Source: Mariprofundus aestuarium
GTDB taxonomy: Bacteria > Pseudomonadota > Zetaproteobacteria > Mariprofundales > Mariprofundaceae
Length of the DNA stretch: 64,000 nucleotides
Assembly (NCBI RefSeq): GCF_002795805.1
Contig: NZ_CP018799.1
Location: 2,039,001 to 2,103,000, forward strand
Direction of reading: 5' to 3'
Under the pieces are notes generated by a model. It was given only the letters and a program-made list of their open reading frames with translations. It was not told where the DNA came from and made no database searches. The position numbers and the translations under genes were made by a program. The number at the start of each line of letters is the position of its first letter. The stretch's first letter is position 1. Of the stretch, positions 25,868-34,142 are shown piece after piece.

Positions 25868-27787
25868 TCAGCTGCCAGGAACCGAAGGGGGAAGCTGCTC
25901 CTCCAGATAGGTGTAGCCGGCCAGCCCCTCTTTATAGAAGCGCAGGAACACGCTCGACTCAGCTGCAGTGAGGCGACCTTCCGCTTTGGCATGAGTCAGC
26001 TGACGGCGCATGCGGTCAATCAGAACCTTCTCGTTGAACTGCACATAATCGAGCACCTCAGCCACACTCTCGCCCTCGACAATCTGCTCCAGCTCATAGT
26101 GGTCACCATCCATACGCACATGAACCGCATGCGTATCACCAAAGAGATTATGCAGGTCTCCGAGTATCTCCTGGTATGCACCGGTCAGGAAGACGCCGAT
26201 CAGATAATCATCGCCGTTGTTCATCGGATGCAGCGGCAAGGTCTCGGAGTGGCCGGATTCAAGCGCGAAATTCTGGATCTTGCCATCGGAGTCACAGGTA
26301 ATATCCACCAGAATAGCCTGACGCTCAGGCTCCTCGTTTAACCTGTGGATTGGCACTACCGGGAAGAGCTGATCAATCGCCCAGGAGTCGGGCAGTGACT
26401 GGAAGAGCGAGAAGTTGCAGAAGTAGCGGTCAGCCATCTGGGTGCGGATACCCGGTATCAGCTCTTCGACCTCAGCCTCGTCCAGCCTCTCAATCAACAC
26501 GGTCAGCATATGCCAGTAGAGCTCGTCAGCCTGTGCCCTCTCAGCCAGTGAACAGTGGCCAAGCACGAAGAGCCTGTTCACATCCTCGCGCAGGGAGACC
26601 ACATCGTGCAGCGCTTCACGCGCTTCAATCTTGTCGAAGTCGGCATAGGTATTCCAGAGCTGGCGCAGCTGCATCGGCGCCTCTTCATCCGGCTCATCAA
26701 CGGGAGGTTGGCTCGTCCGCTTGGTCACACCGAGCACATCAATCACCATCACGGAGTGATGGGCCACCAGTGCCCGCCCCGATTCGGAGATGATGTTCGG
26801 GTGCGGCAGTTCCTCATCGTCACAGACCGCCTTCAGCGACCAGACAATATCGTTGGCATACTCCTGCAACGAGTAGTCCACCGAGGTGTGGGTGCCGGAG
26901 ATTGAACCGTCGTAATTAACACCCAGGCCACCACCGACATCCATGTATTCGATCGGAGCGCCTAGTTTGCGCAGCTCAACATAGAAACGCGCCGCCTCCT
27001 GCATCGCCTGTTTGATGCGGCGAATGCGCGGCACCTGCGAACCGATATGAAAATGCAGCAGGCGCAGGCTATCAAGCATCTCCGCGTCCCTGAGTTTACG
27101 AACCACGTCCACCAGTTCCGAAGCCGCCAGCCCGAACTTGGAGCGGTCACCACCGGAGTCTTCCCACTTACCCTGACTGGTTGCGGCAAGACGGCAGCGC
27201 AAACCGATCAGCGGCTCAACATTCAGGCGCCTGGATGCTTCGAGTATCATATCCAGTTCGTTCGCCTTCTCGACCACGATAAATACGCGTTTGCCCATCT
27301 TGCGCCCAATCATGGCAAGCTCAATAAACTCACGATCCTTATAACCGTTACAGACGATCAGTCCTTCAACATCTTCAAGCATCGCCAGCGTGGCATGCAG
27401 CTCAGGCTTGGATCCAGCCTCAAGACCCCAGTTGAACTCAGCACCGAACTCAATAATCTCTTCGACGACCTGGCGCTGCTGATTCACTTTGATCGGATAG
27501 ACGCCGTAATAACGGCCTTCGTAGCCCGCCTCCTGGCGGGCAATAGAAAAACGCTGGTGAATCTGCGACATCCGCTGCTTCAGGATATCGGAAAAACGGA
27601 GCAGCAGTGGCGGATAGAGGCCTCGTCCGGCCAGCTCATCACAAAGTTTCTTCAGATCAATCTGATGTTCACCATCGGGAATGGCCACCATATTGCCGGC
27701 CTCATTGATCCCGAAAAAACCGTTACCCCAGCCCTCAACCTGATAGAGTTCGGCTGCAGATTCTGTTGACCACACCTTATTCGTCAT
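25868..27787 (-). CDS. speA: Biosynthetic arginine decarboxylase
   Basis: Converts arginine to agmatine with PLP for putrescine synthesis. About 639 residues from ATG 27787, near the family length (E. coli SpeA 658). The PLP lysine lies in YPIKVNQQ, near residue 100; HFHIGSQ and the glycine-rich DVGGGLGVNYDG block are present. Upstream residues in the same frame only read through trmD and are not part of the gene. ATG 27787 overlaps the trmD end by 11 bases. This gene takes the place where rplS (L19) usually follows trmD. Confidence 0.93.
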   Translation of the reverse strand: MTNKVWSTESAAELYQVEGWGNGFFGINEAGNMVAIPDGEHQIDLKKLCDELAGRGLYPPLLLRFSDILKQRMSQIHQRFSIARQEAGYEGRYYGVYPIKVNQQRQVVEEIIEFGAEFNWGLEAGSKPELHATLAMLEDVEGLIVCNGYKDREFIELAMIGRKMGKRVFIVVEKANELDMILEASRRLNVEPLIGLRCRLAATSQGKWEDSGGDRSKFGLAASELVDVVRKLRDAEMLDSLRLLHFHIGSQVPRIRRIKQAMQEAARFYVELRKLGAPIEYMDVGGGLGVNYDGSISGTHTSVDYSLQEYANDIVWSLKAVCDDEELPHPNIISESGRALVAHHSVMVIDVLGVTKRTSQPPVDEPDEEAPMQLRQLWNTYADFDKIEAREALHDVVSLREDVNRLFVLGHCSLAERAQADELYWHMLTVLIERLDEAEVEELIPGIRTQMADRYFCNFSLFQSLPDSWAIDQLFPVVPIHRLNEEPERQAILVDITCDSDGKIQNFALESGHSETLPLHPMNNGDDYLIGVFLTGAYQEILGDLHNLFGDTHAVHVRMDGDHYELEQIVEGESVAEVLDYVQFNEKVLIDRMRRQLTHAKAEGRLTAAESSVFLRFYKEGLAGYTYLEEQLPPSVPGS

Positions 27788-28457
27788 CGCTTTCACTGCT
27801 CCGTTTGCGGCTGCGCAGGGCTGCCTGATCATCTCGCCACTTCTCGATTTTAGCATGGTTGCCAGATAACAGCACACCGGGAACCCGTTTACCCTCGAAC
27901 TCCTCGGGACGGGTGTAGTGTGGCCAGTCGAGAATTCCCTCCTCGCTGAAAGAGTCGAGAGCAGCTGATTCAGGACTTCCAAGCACTTCTGGCAACAGCC
28001 GGATCACTGCATCAAGCAGGCACATTGCAGCAGGCTCGCCACCGGAGAGCACATAGTCACCGAGCGAAATCTCCTCATCGACATAATCACAGATGCGTTC
28101 GTCAAAACCTTCGTAACGGCCACAGAGCAGTGTAATGCCTGGTTTCTCCGTGAACTCCAATGCCTTGGCCTGACTGAAACGGGTGCCGGATGGGGTAAGC
28201 ATCACAACATGCGTAGCGGGATCAATCTGACGCGCCTTGCGGATTGCAGCCACTACAGGCCCCGGCTTCATCAACATGCCGGGCCCACCACCATAGGGGC
28301 TATCATCTACCTTGTTATGTTTGTCAGTCGCAAAGTCGCGGATTTGAATGGTATCGACCTTCACGATACCGGCCGCTATCGCCCGTTTCGGAATCGAACA
28401 GGAGAGCGGTGAATCAAAGAATTCGGGGAAGAGCGTCAGGATCTGGGCGTGAAACAT
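27777..28457 (-). CDS. trmD: tRNA (guanine-N1-)-methyltransferase
   Basis: Methylates G37 of tRNAs with G at position 36, preventing frameshifting. 226 residues with the trefoil-knot SAM site (LLCGRYEGFDERI; LGDYVLSGGE), the DSPYGGGPGML loop and the C-terminal catalytic HYTRP. It overlaps rimM by 22 bases and is overlapped by speA. Confidence 0.96.
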   Translation of the reverse strand: MFHAQILTLFPEFFDSPLSCSIPKRAIAAGIVKVDTIQIRDFATDKHNKVDDSPYGGGPGMLMKPGPVVAAIRKARQIDPATHVVMLTPSGTRFSQAKALEFTEKPGITLLCGRYEGFDERICDYVDEEISLGDYVLSGGEPAAMCLLDAVIRLLPEVLGSPESAALDSFSEEGILDWPHYTRPEEFEGKRVPGVLLSGNHAKIEKWRDDQAALRSRKRSSESDDE

Positions 28458-28987
28458 ACGTCCATTCCTTCCGGAAGATCGACAACGATAATGCCCTCAT
28501 CAAGATCAACCTCGACGATCGTCTCCTCAATGAACGGAATCAGCCATTCACCCTGCACTTCGGCATCCTCAGGTGAGCATACAACCAGATTATCCTGCGC
28601 ACCGTACTCCTCAAGGGCCGTCACGCTACCGAGCAGCTCATCACTACCCTCTCGCAACACCTCGCAGCCGATCAGCTCCTCCCAGAGGTACTCGTCATCA
28701 TCGACCTCAACCTCGGAAGCAGGCACCCAGATTTTCAGTTTCTTAAACTGTTCAGCGCTGTTGCAGTCGGTGATGCCATCGAGATCAGCAAGCATACGTT
28801 TACCATGCTGCCAGCAGCGTTTGACCTTATGGGGCTTGGCCGCCTCGGCAGTTTTACCCACCCACCAACAAGAATACCCGGCGACCGCGTTAGCGGGCCG
28901 GGTATGCGAGTATACTATCAGCGTGCCCTTGAGACCGTGGGCCCCAAGAATGTCGCCTATATGTAGATACGATGTATCGAGCGCCAT
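28436..28987 (-). CDS. rimM: 16S rRNA processing protein RimM
   Basis: A 30S maturation factor that binds S19. About 183 residues: N-terminal beta-barrel with GAHGLKGTLIV at 14-24, and a PRC-barrel C-terminal half (from about 100) with the usual WLIPFIEETIVEVDLD-type ending. It follows rpsP by 38 bp and overlaps trmD. Two adjacent ATGs allow a start at 28990 or 28987. Confidence 0.93.
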   Translation of the reverse strand: MALDTSYLHIGDILGAHGLKGTLIVYSHTRPANAVAGYSCWWVGKTAEAAKPHKVKRCWQHGKRMLADLDGITDCNSAEQFKKLKIWVPASEVEVDDDEYLWEELIGCEVLREGSDELLGSVTALEEYGAQDNLVVCSPEDAEVQGEWLIPFIEETIVEVDLDEGIIVVDLPEGMDVCFTPRS

Positions 28988-29025
28988 CAACCAAAGCCTC
29001 AGTCAGGCTTCGTTGATCGGATCAA

Positions 29026-29265
29026 TTAAGCGGACGCTTTGGCGATCAGGCTGGCGACACGGTCAGAAACCTGTGCACCCTGATCGGTCCACGCTTTCAC
29101 GCGGTCCAAGTCCAGCTCAATTACTTCCGGGTCAGTACATGGGTCGAAGTAGCCAAGCTTCTCGATGAATGCTCCATCGCGACGCTTACGCTCGTCCATG
29201 ACGACTACAGAATAAAATGGACGCTTCTTGCGACCACCACGGCTCAAACGAATCACTGTTGCCAT
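29026..29265 (-). CDS. rpsP: 30S ribosomal protein S16
   Basis: 79 residues, matching the family length; begins ATVIRLSRGGRKKRPFY after Met, as S16 does, and has the LGYFDP block. The start at 29265 follows GGAGG; the upstream frame to 29367 is spurious. First gene of rpsP-rimM-trmD-speA; ffh lies upstream on the same strand beyond a 200-bp gap with hairpins. Confidence 0.96.
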   Translation of the reverse strand: MATVIRLSRGGRKKRPFYSVVVMDERKRRDGAFIEKLGYFDPCTDPEVIELDLDRVKAWTDQGAQVSDRVASLIAKASA

Positions 29266-29400
29266 ATTTGAAAAACCTCCGAAAAACAGGCGGCGCACTA
29301 TAGAGAGATAAAGTGTCGCTCGCAAGGAACTAAATATTCTAATTTTGTATTCTCTAAAAAAATTCAAAGCACCCAGGTAACCCTTGAATACTTCGAATCA

Positions 29401-29468
29401 CAAATCTACAGGATTGTAGATTTGGACGAGCTTCAGCTCGCCCGCAGGGTGAGGCACATGGATGTGCC
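29401..29468. repeat. Three successive hairpins between ffh and rpsP
   Basis: CAAATCTAC/GTAGATTTG (29401-29424), CGAGC/GCTCG (29427-29440) and GGCACAT/ATGTGCC (29453-29468) follow one another just after the ffh stop on the minus strand. None has a T-run. They resemble a dispersed intergenic palindromic element more than a terminator. Confidence 0.55.
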
Positions 29469-29471
29469 GAA

Positions 29472-30842
29472 TCACATCTTCGGCATGCCCGGCGGCATAC
29501 CGCCACCCATGCCACCACCAAACTTGCCCATCATCTGAGTCAGCATGCGTTTGCCTTTGCCGCCCTTCATTTTTTTCATCATCCGCTGCATCTGCAGAAA
29601 CTGTTTAAGCATGCGATTGAGCTCAGGTACGGATGTGCCGGAGCCCATGGCAATACGGCGCTTGCGACTGCCATTCATCAGCTTGGGATACTTGCGCTCT
29701 TTCGGCGTCATCGAGTAGACCATCGCCTGCATGCGCTTGACCGGCTTGTCATCGATCTGATCCAGCGCCTCCTGCGGAAGTTTCATGCCGGGCATCATCT
29801 TCAGCATACTCGCCATGCCGCCCATGTTCTGCATCTGGCCCAGCTGCTCGGCAAAATCACCAAGGTCGAACTGCCCCTTCTTGAGCCTGTCGGCTGCCTT
29901 CTCCGCCTGCTGCTGATCGACACCGGCCTGAATCTTCTCCACCAGGCCGACCACATCGCCCTGTCCGAGAATACGGCCCGCCATACGCTGCGGATCAAAC
30001 AGCTCAAAGGCATCGACCTTCTCACCCGTACCGACATAACGAATCGGAACGCCGGTGCTGTGCGCCACAGAAAGGGCCGCACCACCACGCACATCCGCAT
30101 CGGTCTTGGTCAGGATACAACCGGACATATTCACTGCGGAGTGGAACTGCTCGGCAATCTGCAGTGCCGTCTGGCCGGTCATTGCATCAAGCACCAGCAA
30201 CCGTTCGGTAGCGCCAACCGCAGTGGCAACATCCCTGATCTCATTCATCAGTTCATCATCAACGACCTGACGGCCGGCGGTATCGAGAATCAATACATGG
30301 TGACCATCACGACCGGCCTGTTTGACGGCTGACCTGGCCATGGCAGCGGCACTGCCGCCCTCACCTGCGATGTAGGGCACATCAACCTGTCCAGCGAGTA
30401 CCTGCAGCTGCTCTCGTGCAGCAGGGCGCGTCGCATCCACAGAGGTAAGCGCCACTTTCTTGCCCTGACTGACCAGCAAGCGGGCAAGCTTGCCTGCCGT
30501 GGTTGTTTTACCGGCACCCTGCAGACCGCAGAGCAGGATGACCGAAGGAATCTTGGAGAGATCAAGATCACGACGCTGACCACCTAGCAGGTCGGCAAGA
30601 GCATCGTTAAGGATTTTAATGATCACCTGACCAGGCTGCAGGCTCTTGGCCACCTCCGCACCAAGGGCACGTTCACGCACCTCGTTCATCAGGTGACGTG
30701 TTACAGGCAGCGCAACATCAGCCTCAAGCAGCGCCATGCGCATCTCGCGCAGCGTTGCATCCAGGTCGGCCTCGGAAACGCGCGCGGCTCCGCGCAGTTT
30801 GTGGGCGATATCGCCGAGCTTTTCACTTAAACGGTTGAACAT
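29472..30842 (-). CDS. ffh: Signal recognition particle protein Ffh
   Basis: The protein part of SRP, delivering signal-anchor proteins to the membrane with FtsY. 456 residues: N domain, GTPase with GLQGAGKTTTAGKLA (about residue 103-117), LDTAGR and TKTD, and the methionine-rich M domain from about 300, with GGMGGGMPPGMPKM at the very end. The RNA partner was not found in the window. Located upstream of rpsP on the minus strand. Confidence 0.97.
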   Translation of the reverse strand: MFNRLSEKLGDIAHKLRGAARVSEADLDATLREMRMALLEADVALPVTRHLMNEVRERALGAEVAKSLQPGQVIIKILNDALADLLGGQRRDLDLSKIPSVILLCGLQGAGKTTTAGKLARLLVSQGKKVALTSVDATRPAAREQLQVLAGQVDVPYIAGEGGSAAAMARSAVKQAGRDGHHVLILDTAGRQVVDDELMNEIRDVATAVGATERLLVLDAMTGQTALQIAEQFHSAVNMSGCILTKTDADVRGGAALSVAHSTGVPIRYVGTGEKVDAFELFDPQRMAGRILGQGDVVGLVEKIQAGVDQQQAEKAADRLKKGQFDLGDFAEQLGQMQNMGGMASMLKMMPGMKLPQEALDQIDDKPVKRMQAMVYSMTPKERKYPKLMNGSRKRRIAMGSGTSVPELNRMLKQFLQMQRMMKKMKGGKGKRMLTQMMGKFGGGMGGGMPPGMPKM

Positions 30843-30961
30843 CTTTCTCTCCTGCTACCCCTTCACAACAGCATCAAACGGGCTCGCCATTCTGTGACAG
30901 CCGCACGGCGGGTCAATGCTCGGTTTCGCCTGTTATATGGAAGGCCAGAACATGCGCCTGC

Positions 30962-30994
30962 AAAAACAGAAAGAGGAGGCAGCGCCTCCTCTTT
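30962..30994 (-). terminator. Intrinsic terminator ending the sulfur operon
   Basis: AAAGAGGAGGC and GCCTCCTCTTT (30970-30980 and 30984-30994) form a perfect 11-bp stem with a 3-base loop, followed on the minus strand by TCTGTTTTTG. It stands 23 bases after the cysN stop. Confidence 0.88.
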
Positions 30995-31017
30995 CACCAT
31001 CAGCTCCGAAAAAACGC

Positions 31018-32304
31018 TTAGACGATCATACCTGCGCCAACAGTGTTGTTAGTGAATGTATCAATCATAATAAAGCTGCCGGTAATACGATTATCCACAT
31101 AACGATCGTAGTGCAGCGGTTTCATCAGCTTCAGGGTAATCTGGCCGATCTCGTTCATGGCCAGCTCGTCTGCATCCTGCTGATGATCCAGCGTATGGAT
31201 ATCTGTCTTGAAATCGATACTGGCCACCATCGCCTTCACGCTATTGGTCGTGTGCTTAACGATGTATTTCTGACGTTCTGTAAGTGGCTCATCGCCAATC
31301 CAGCAGACATTGGCTGTCAGTTCCTTGGCATCCATCGCCTTGTCGCCAACGTGGGTGAGCATGTCCCCGCGTGACACATCAATCTCATCATTGAGCGTCA
31401 GCGTCACACTCTGCGGTGCAAATGCTTCATCAAGGTTGCCATCGAAGGTGACAATCTCTTTGACTGTAGAGCTGTTGCCGCTCGGTACGGATACGATTTT
31501 ATCGCCGACTTTAACGGTACCTGAAGCAATCGTGCCCATGAAGCCACGGTAATCAGGAAGGTCGACGGTCTGCGGACGGTTCACCAGCTGAACAGGCATA
31601 CGGAATGGCAGGCTGTCGATATCGCCCAGTGTGGAGAGCGTCTCCAGGGTTTCCAGCAATGTTTTGCCTTCATACCAGTTCAGGTTATCACCGCGTACGG
31701 CAACCATGTCACCATCAAGTGCCGACATTGGCAGGCAGATCAGATTCTTCACGCCCTGCTTGTCGCAGTAGGCCTGCATCTCTTCGCGAATATTCTCATA
31801 GATCGCCTGATCAAAACCAACCAGATCCATCTTGTTCACCGCCACAATCAGGTGGGTAATGTTCAACAGTGCCAGAATATGGGTATGACGCTTGGTCTGC
31901 GGCATCACACCGTTGCGTGCATCGATCAGGATAATCGCAGCACTAGCGGTCGAGGCACCAGTCACCATGTTGCGGGTATATTGCTCGTGGCCCGGACAGT
32001 CGGCCATGATGAACTTGCGTTTCGGGGTGGCGAAGTAGCGGTAAGCTACATCAATGGTGATACCCTGCTCGCGCTCAGCGGAGAGGCCATCAGTCAGCAT
32101 TGCCAGATCAATCTCGGATGCCGAAGCGATATGATGCTCCTGCCCCTTCTTCTTGCGTACGGCCAGAAGCTGATCCTCGAACGCACCCTTGGTGTCCACC
32201 AGAAGGCGGCCAATCAGCGTCGATTTACCATCGTCCACACTGCCTACCGTCACCAGTCGCAGCAGTTCGATCTCTTCAGTCATCTTAATATTCAGTTCAG
32301 TCAT
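31018..32304 (-). CDS. cysN: Sulfate adenylyltransferase subunit 1 (GTPase)
   Basis: With CysD, activates sulfate to APS at the cost of GTP. 428 residues, shorter than E. coli CysN (475) but with a complete EF-Tu-like core: GSVDDGKST (21-29), DCPGHEQY, NKMD, and two beta-barrel domains. It lacks a CysC (APS kinase) extension. Last gene of the operon, before the terminator at 30962; a hairpin repeat separates it from cysD. Confidence 0.95.
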   Translation of the reverse strand: MTELNIKMTEEIELLRLVTVGSVDDGKSTLIGRLLVDTKGAFEDQLLAVRKKKGQEHHIASASEIDLAMLTDGLSAEREQGITIDVAYRYFATPKRKFIMADCPGHEQYTRNMVTGASTASAAIILIDARNGVMPQTKRHTHILALLNITHLIVAVNKMDLVGFDQAIYENIREEMQAYCDKQGVKNLICLPMSALDGDMVAVRGDNLNWYEGKTLLETLETLSTLGDIDSLPFRMPVQLVNRPQTVDLPDYRGFMGTIASGTVKVGDKIVSVPSGNSSTVKEIVTFDGNLDEAFAPQSVTLTLNDEIDVSRGDMLTHVGDKAMDAKELTANVCWIGDEPLTERQKYIVKHTTNSVKAMVASIDFKTDIHTLDHQQDADELAMNEIGQITLKLMKPLHYDRYVDNRITGSFIMIDTFTNNTVGAGMIV

Positions 32305-32372
32305 CTGTTAAACCCCATAAAACCTTTCGCGAGCCCCTTTAAAGAAGCTCCCCCTCCGCTCAGGACGGGTGG

Positions 32373-32456
32373 CGAATCAGCCCCGCTGATTCGTGAGGCG
32401 GGCAAAACCACGCTTTTGCTCGCCGATAAAAGCCAAAGTCCATGGACGGACTTTGG
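32373..32456. repeat. Two-hairpin intergenic repeat, copy 1
   Basis: CGAATCAG/CTGATTCG (32373-32393) is followed by AAAACCACGCTTTT and then CCAAAGTCC/GGACTTTGG (32433-32456) around ATGGAC. The same plan with changed stems is found at 41239-41331. It lies between cysD and cysN. Confidence 0.7.
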
Positions 32457-32468
32457 CGCATCAATAAA

Positions 32469-33395
32469 TCAGAAGTAACCCTCTTTCTTTTTGTCTTCCA
32501 TACTGTTGGAGCCGTGATCGATGATACGCGTTTCACGCTCCGAGCGGCGTGCTGCTGCTGCCTCGATGACAATCTCATCCATGTTCGTTGCATCCGAACG
32601 CACGGCACCGGTACACGGACTGCAACCCAGCGTACGGAAACGGCTCATCACCATCTTCGGCTCCTCGCCTTCAAGCAGCTGATCCTTCATCTCTTCATAG
32701 TAGGGAATCAGCAAATTCTTGCGCTCCACCATCAAGCGCTCCTTGGCAAAGTAGAGCGGTACAATCGGAATCTTCTCCTCGCGGATATAGAGCCAGACAT
32801 CCATCTCGGTCCAGTTGGAGATCGGAAATACACGTACGCTCTCACCTTCATGAATACGACCATTGTAGAGGCTCCACAACTCAGGACGCTGGTTCTTCGG
32901 ATCCCACTGGCCGAACTCATCTCGCATCGAGAAGACACGCTCTTTGGCCCGGCTTCGCTCCTCATCGCGACGTGCACCACCAAAGGCAGCGTCATACTCA
33001 CCCTCTTCCAGCGCATCGAGCAGCCCCTGAGTTTTCAGTGCGCCGCAGCAGCGGGCCACACCGTGATCCTTCGGATTCATGCCCTTGGCAATCGCATCCT
33101 CGTTTTTTCGCACGATCAGATCGGCGCCCACCTCTTTGCAGTAGTCATCGCGAAACTGATACATCTCTTTGAACTTGAAACCGGTATCCACATGCAGCAG
33201 CGGAAACGGCAGCGGTGCAGGATAGAAAGCCTTGCGTGCCAGATGCAGCAGCACGCTTGAATCCTTACCCACCGAATAGAGCATCACAGGGTTGCGGAAC
33301 TCCGCCACCACTTCACGGATGATATGAATCGACTCCGCCTCCAGCGCTTTAAGCTGTGTCAGTTTATGTTCTGATATTTCACGTTCAGACATCAT
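32469..33395 (-). CDS. cysD: Sulfate adenylyltransferase subunit 2
   Basis: The catalytic PP-loop subunit of ATP sulfurylase. 308 residues (E. coli 302). The PP-loop [13 protein letters not shown] is near residue 41-53, the GARRDEE motif near 149, and the family C-terminal GCSPCTGA motif is present. It has a good GAGAAG-type site and lies 21 bp after cysH. Confidence 0.96.
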   Translation of the reverse strand: MMSEREISEHKLTQLKALEAESIHIIREVVAEFRNPVMLYSVGKDSSVLLHLARKAFYPAPLPFPLLHVDTGFKFKEMYQFRDDYCKEVGADLIVRKNEDAIAKGMNPKDHGVARCCGALKTQGLLDALEEGEYDAAFGGARRDEERSRAKERVFSMRDEFGQWDPKNQRPELWSLYNGRIHEGESVRVFPISNWTEMDVWLYIREEKIPIVPLYFAKERLMVERKNLLIPYYEEMKDQLLEGEEPKMVMSRFRTLGCSPCTGAVRSDATNMDEIVIEAAAARRSERETRIIDHGSNSMEDKKKEGYF

Positions 33396-33416
33396 CTTCT
33401 CCTACTGCCTGTTACC

Positions 33417-34139
33417 TTAAATTCCTTCACCATCTTCGATATCGCCAGTTACCTGCTTGATACTCATCACATGCAGGCCGCACTCTGCCACACCGTCATC
33501 ATTTTCCCACCACCAGCGACCGGCACGTTCATCCTCGCCCACCGTGATGGCACGCGTACAGCATTCGCAACCGATGGACTGATAGTGGGCATCATGAAGC
33601 CTGTTGTATGGCACACCGTTGGTGCGCACATACTCCTCCACATCGTTCAGGCTCCACTCCAGCAACGGGTTGTACTTTTTCAAACCGTACACCACATCAG
33701 TTTCAATCAATTGAAGATCGGCACGCCCCTTCGACTGCTGGCGGCGCCTGCCGGTAATCCACGCCTCTTTACCTTCCAGTGCCCGCATCAGCGGCCGAAC
33801 CTTGCGAATTTCACAGCAGTCCTTGCGCAGTTCTACCGACTTCCTGAACAGGTTTACCCCATGCTCACGAACCATCGCTTCAACTTCATGGCAGTCGGGA
33901 AAAAGAACCCTGACCCGTATCCCGTAGCGTTCCTCAAAGGCAGAAACTACATCATAGGTTGCCTGCGGCAGACGCCCGGTATCAAGTGTCATAATAGGGA
34001 TATCGAGGCCATTTCTGCAGATCAGGTCCACCATCACCGAGCCTTCCAGCCCCATGGAGCACGGGTAGACCAGAGCATCGCCATGGGTCTCCTTGGCCAC
34101 TCTCAGCAGCTTCACTGCCTGTTCAATTAAAGCACTCAT
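33417..34139 (-). CDS. cysH: Adenylylsulfate (APS) reductase, assimilatory, CysH family
   Basis: Reduces APS to sulfite using thioredoxin. 240 residues, and it has both CC 108-109 and C191/C194 (GCECC), which hold a [4Fe-4S] cluster in the APS-using branch of the family; PAPS-specific E. coli CysH lacks them. The catalytic cysteine is C220 in the ECGLH block. No APS kinase (CysC) is encoded here, consistent with direct APS reduction. The start is followed upstream by the transporter fusion, 3 bp apart. Confidence 0.92.
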   Translation of the reverse strand: MSALIEQAVKLLRVAKETHGDALVYPCSMGLEGSVMVDLICRNGLDIPIMTLDTGRLPQATYDVVSAFEERYGIRVRVLFPDCHEVEAMVREHGVNLFRKSVELRKDCCEIRKVRPLMRALEGKEAWITGRRRQQSKGRADLQLIETDVVYGLKKYNPLLEWSLNDVEEYVRTNGVPYNRLHDAHYQSIGCECCTRAITVGEDERAGRWWWENDDGVAECGLHVMSIKQVTGDIEDGEGI

Positions 34140-34142
34140 CTG

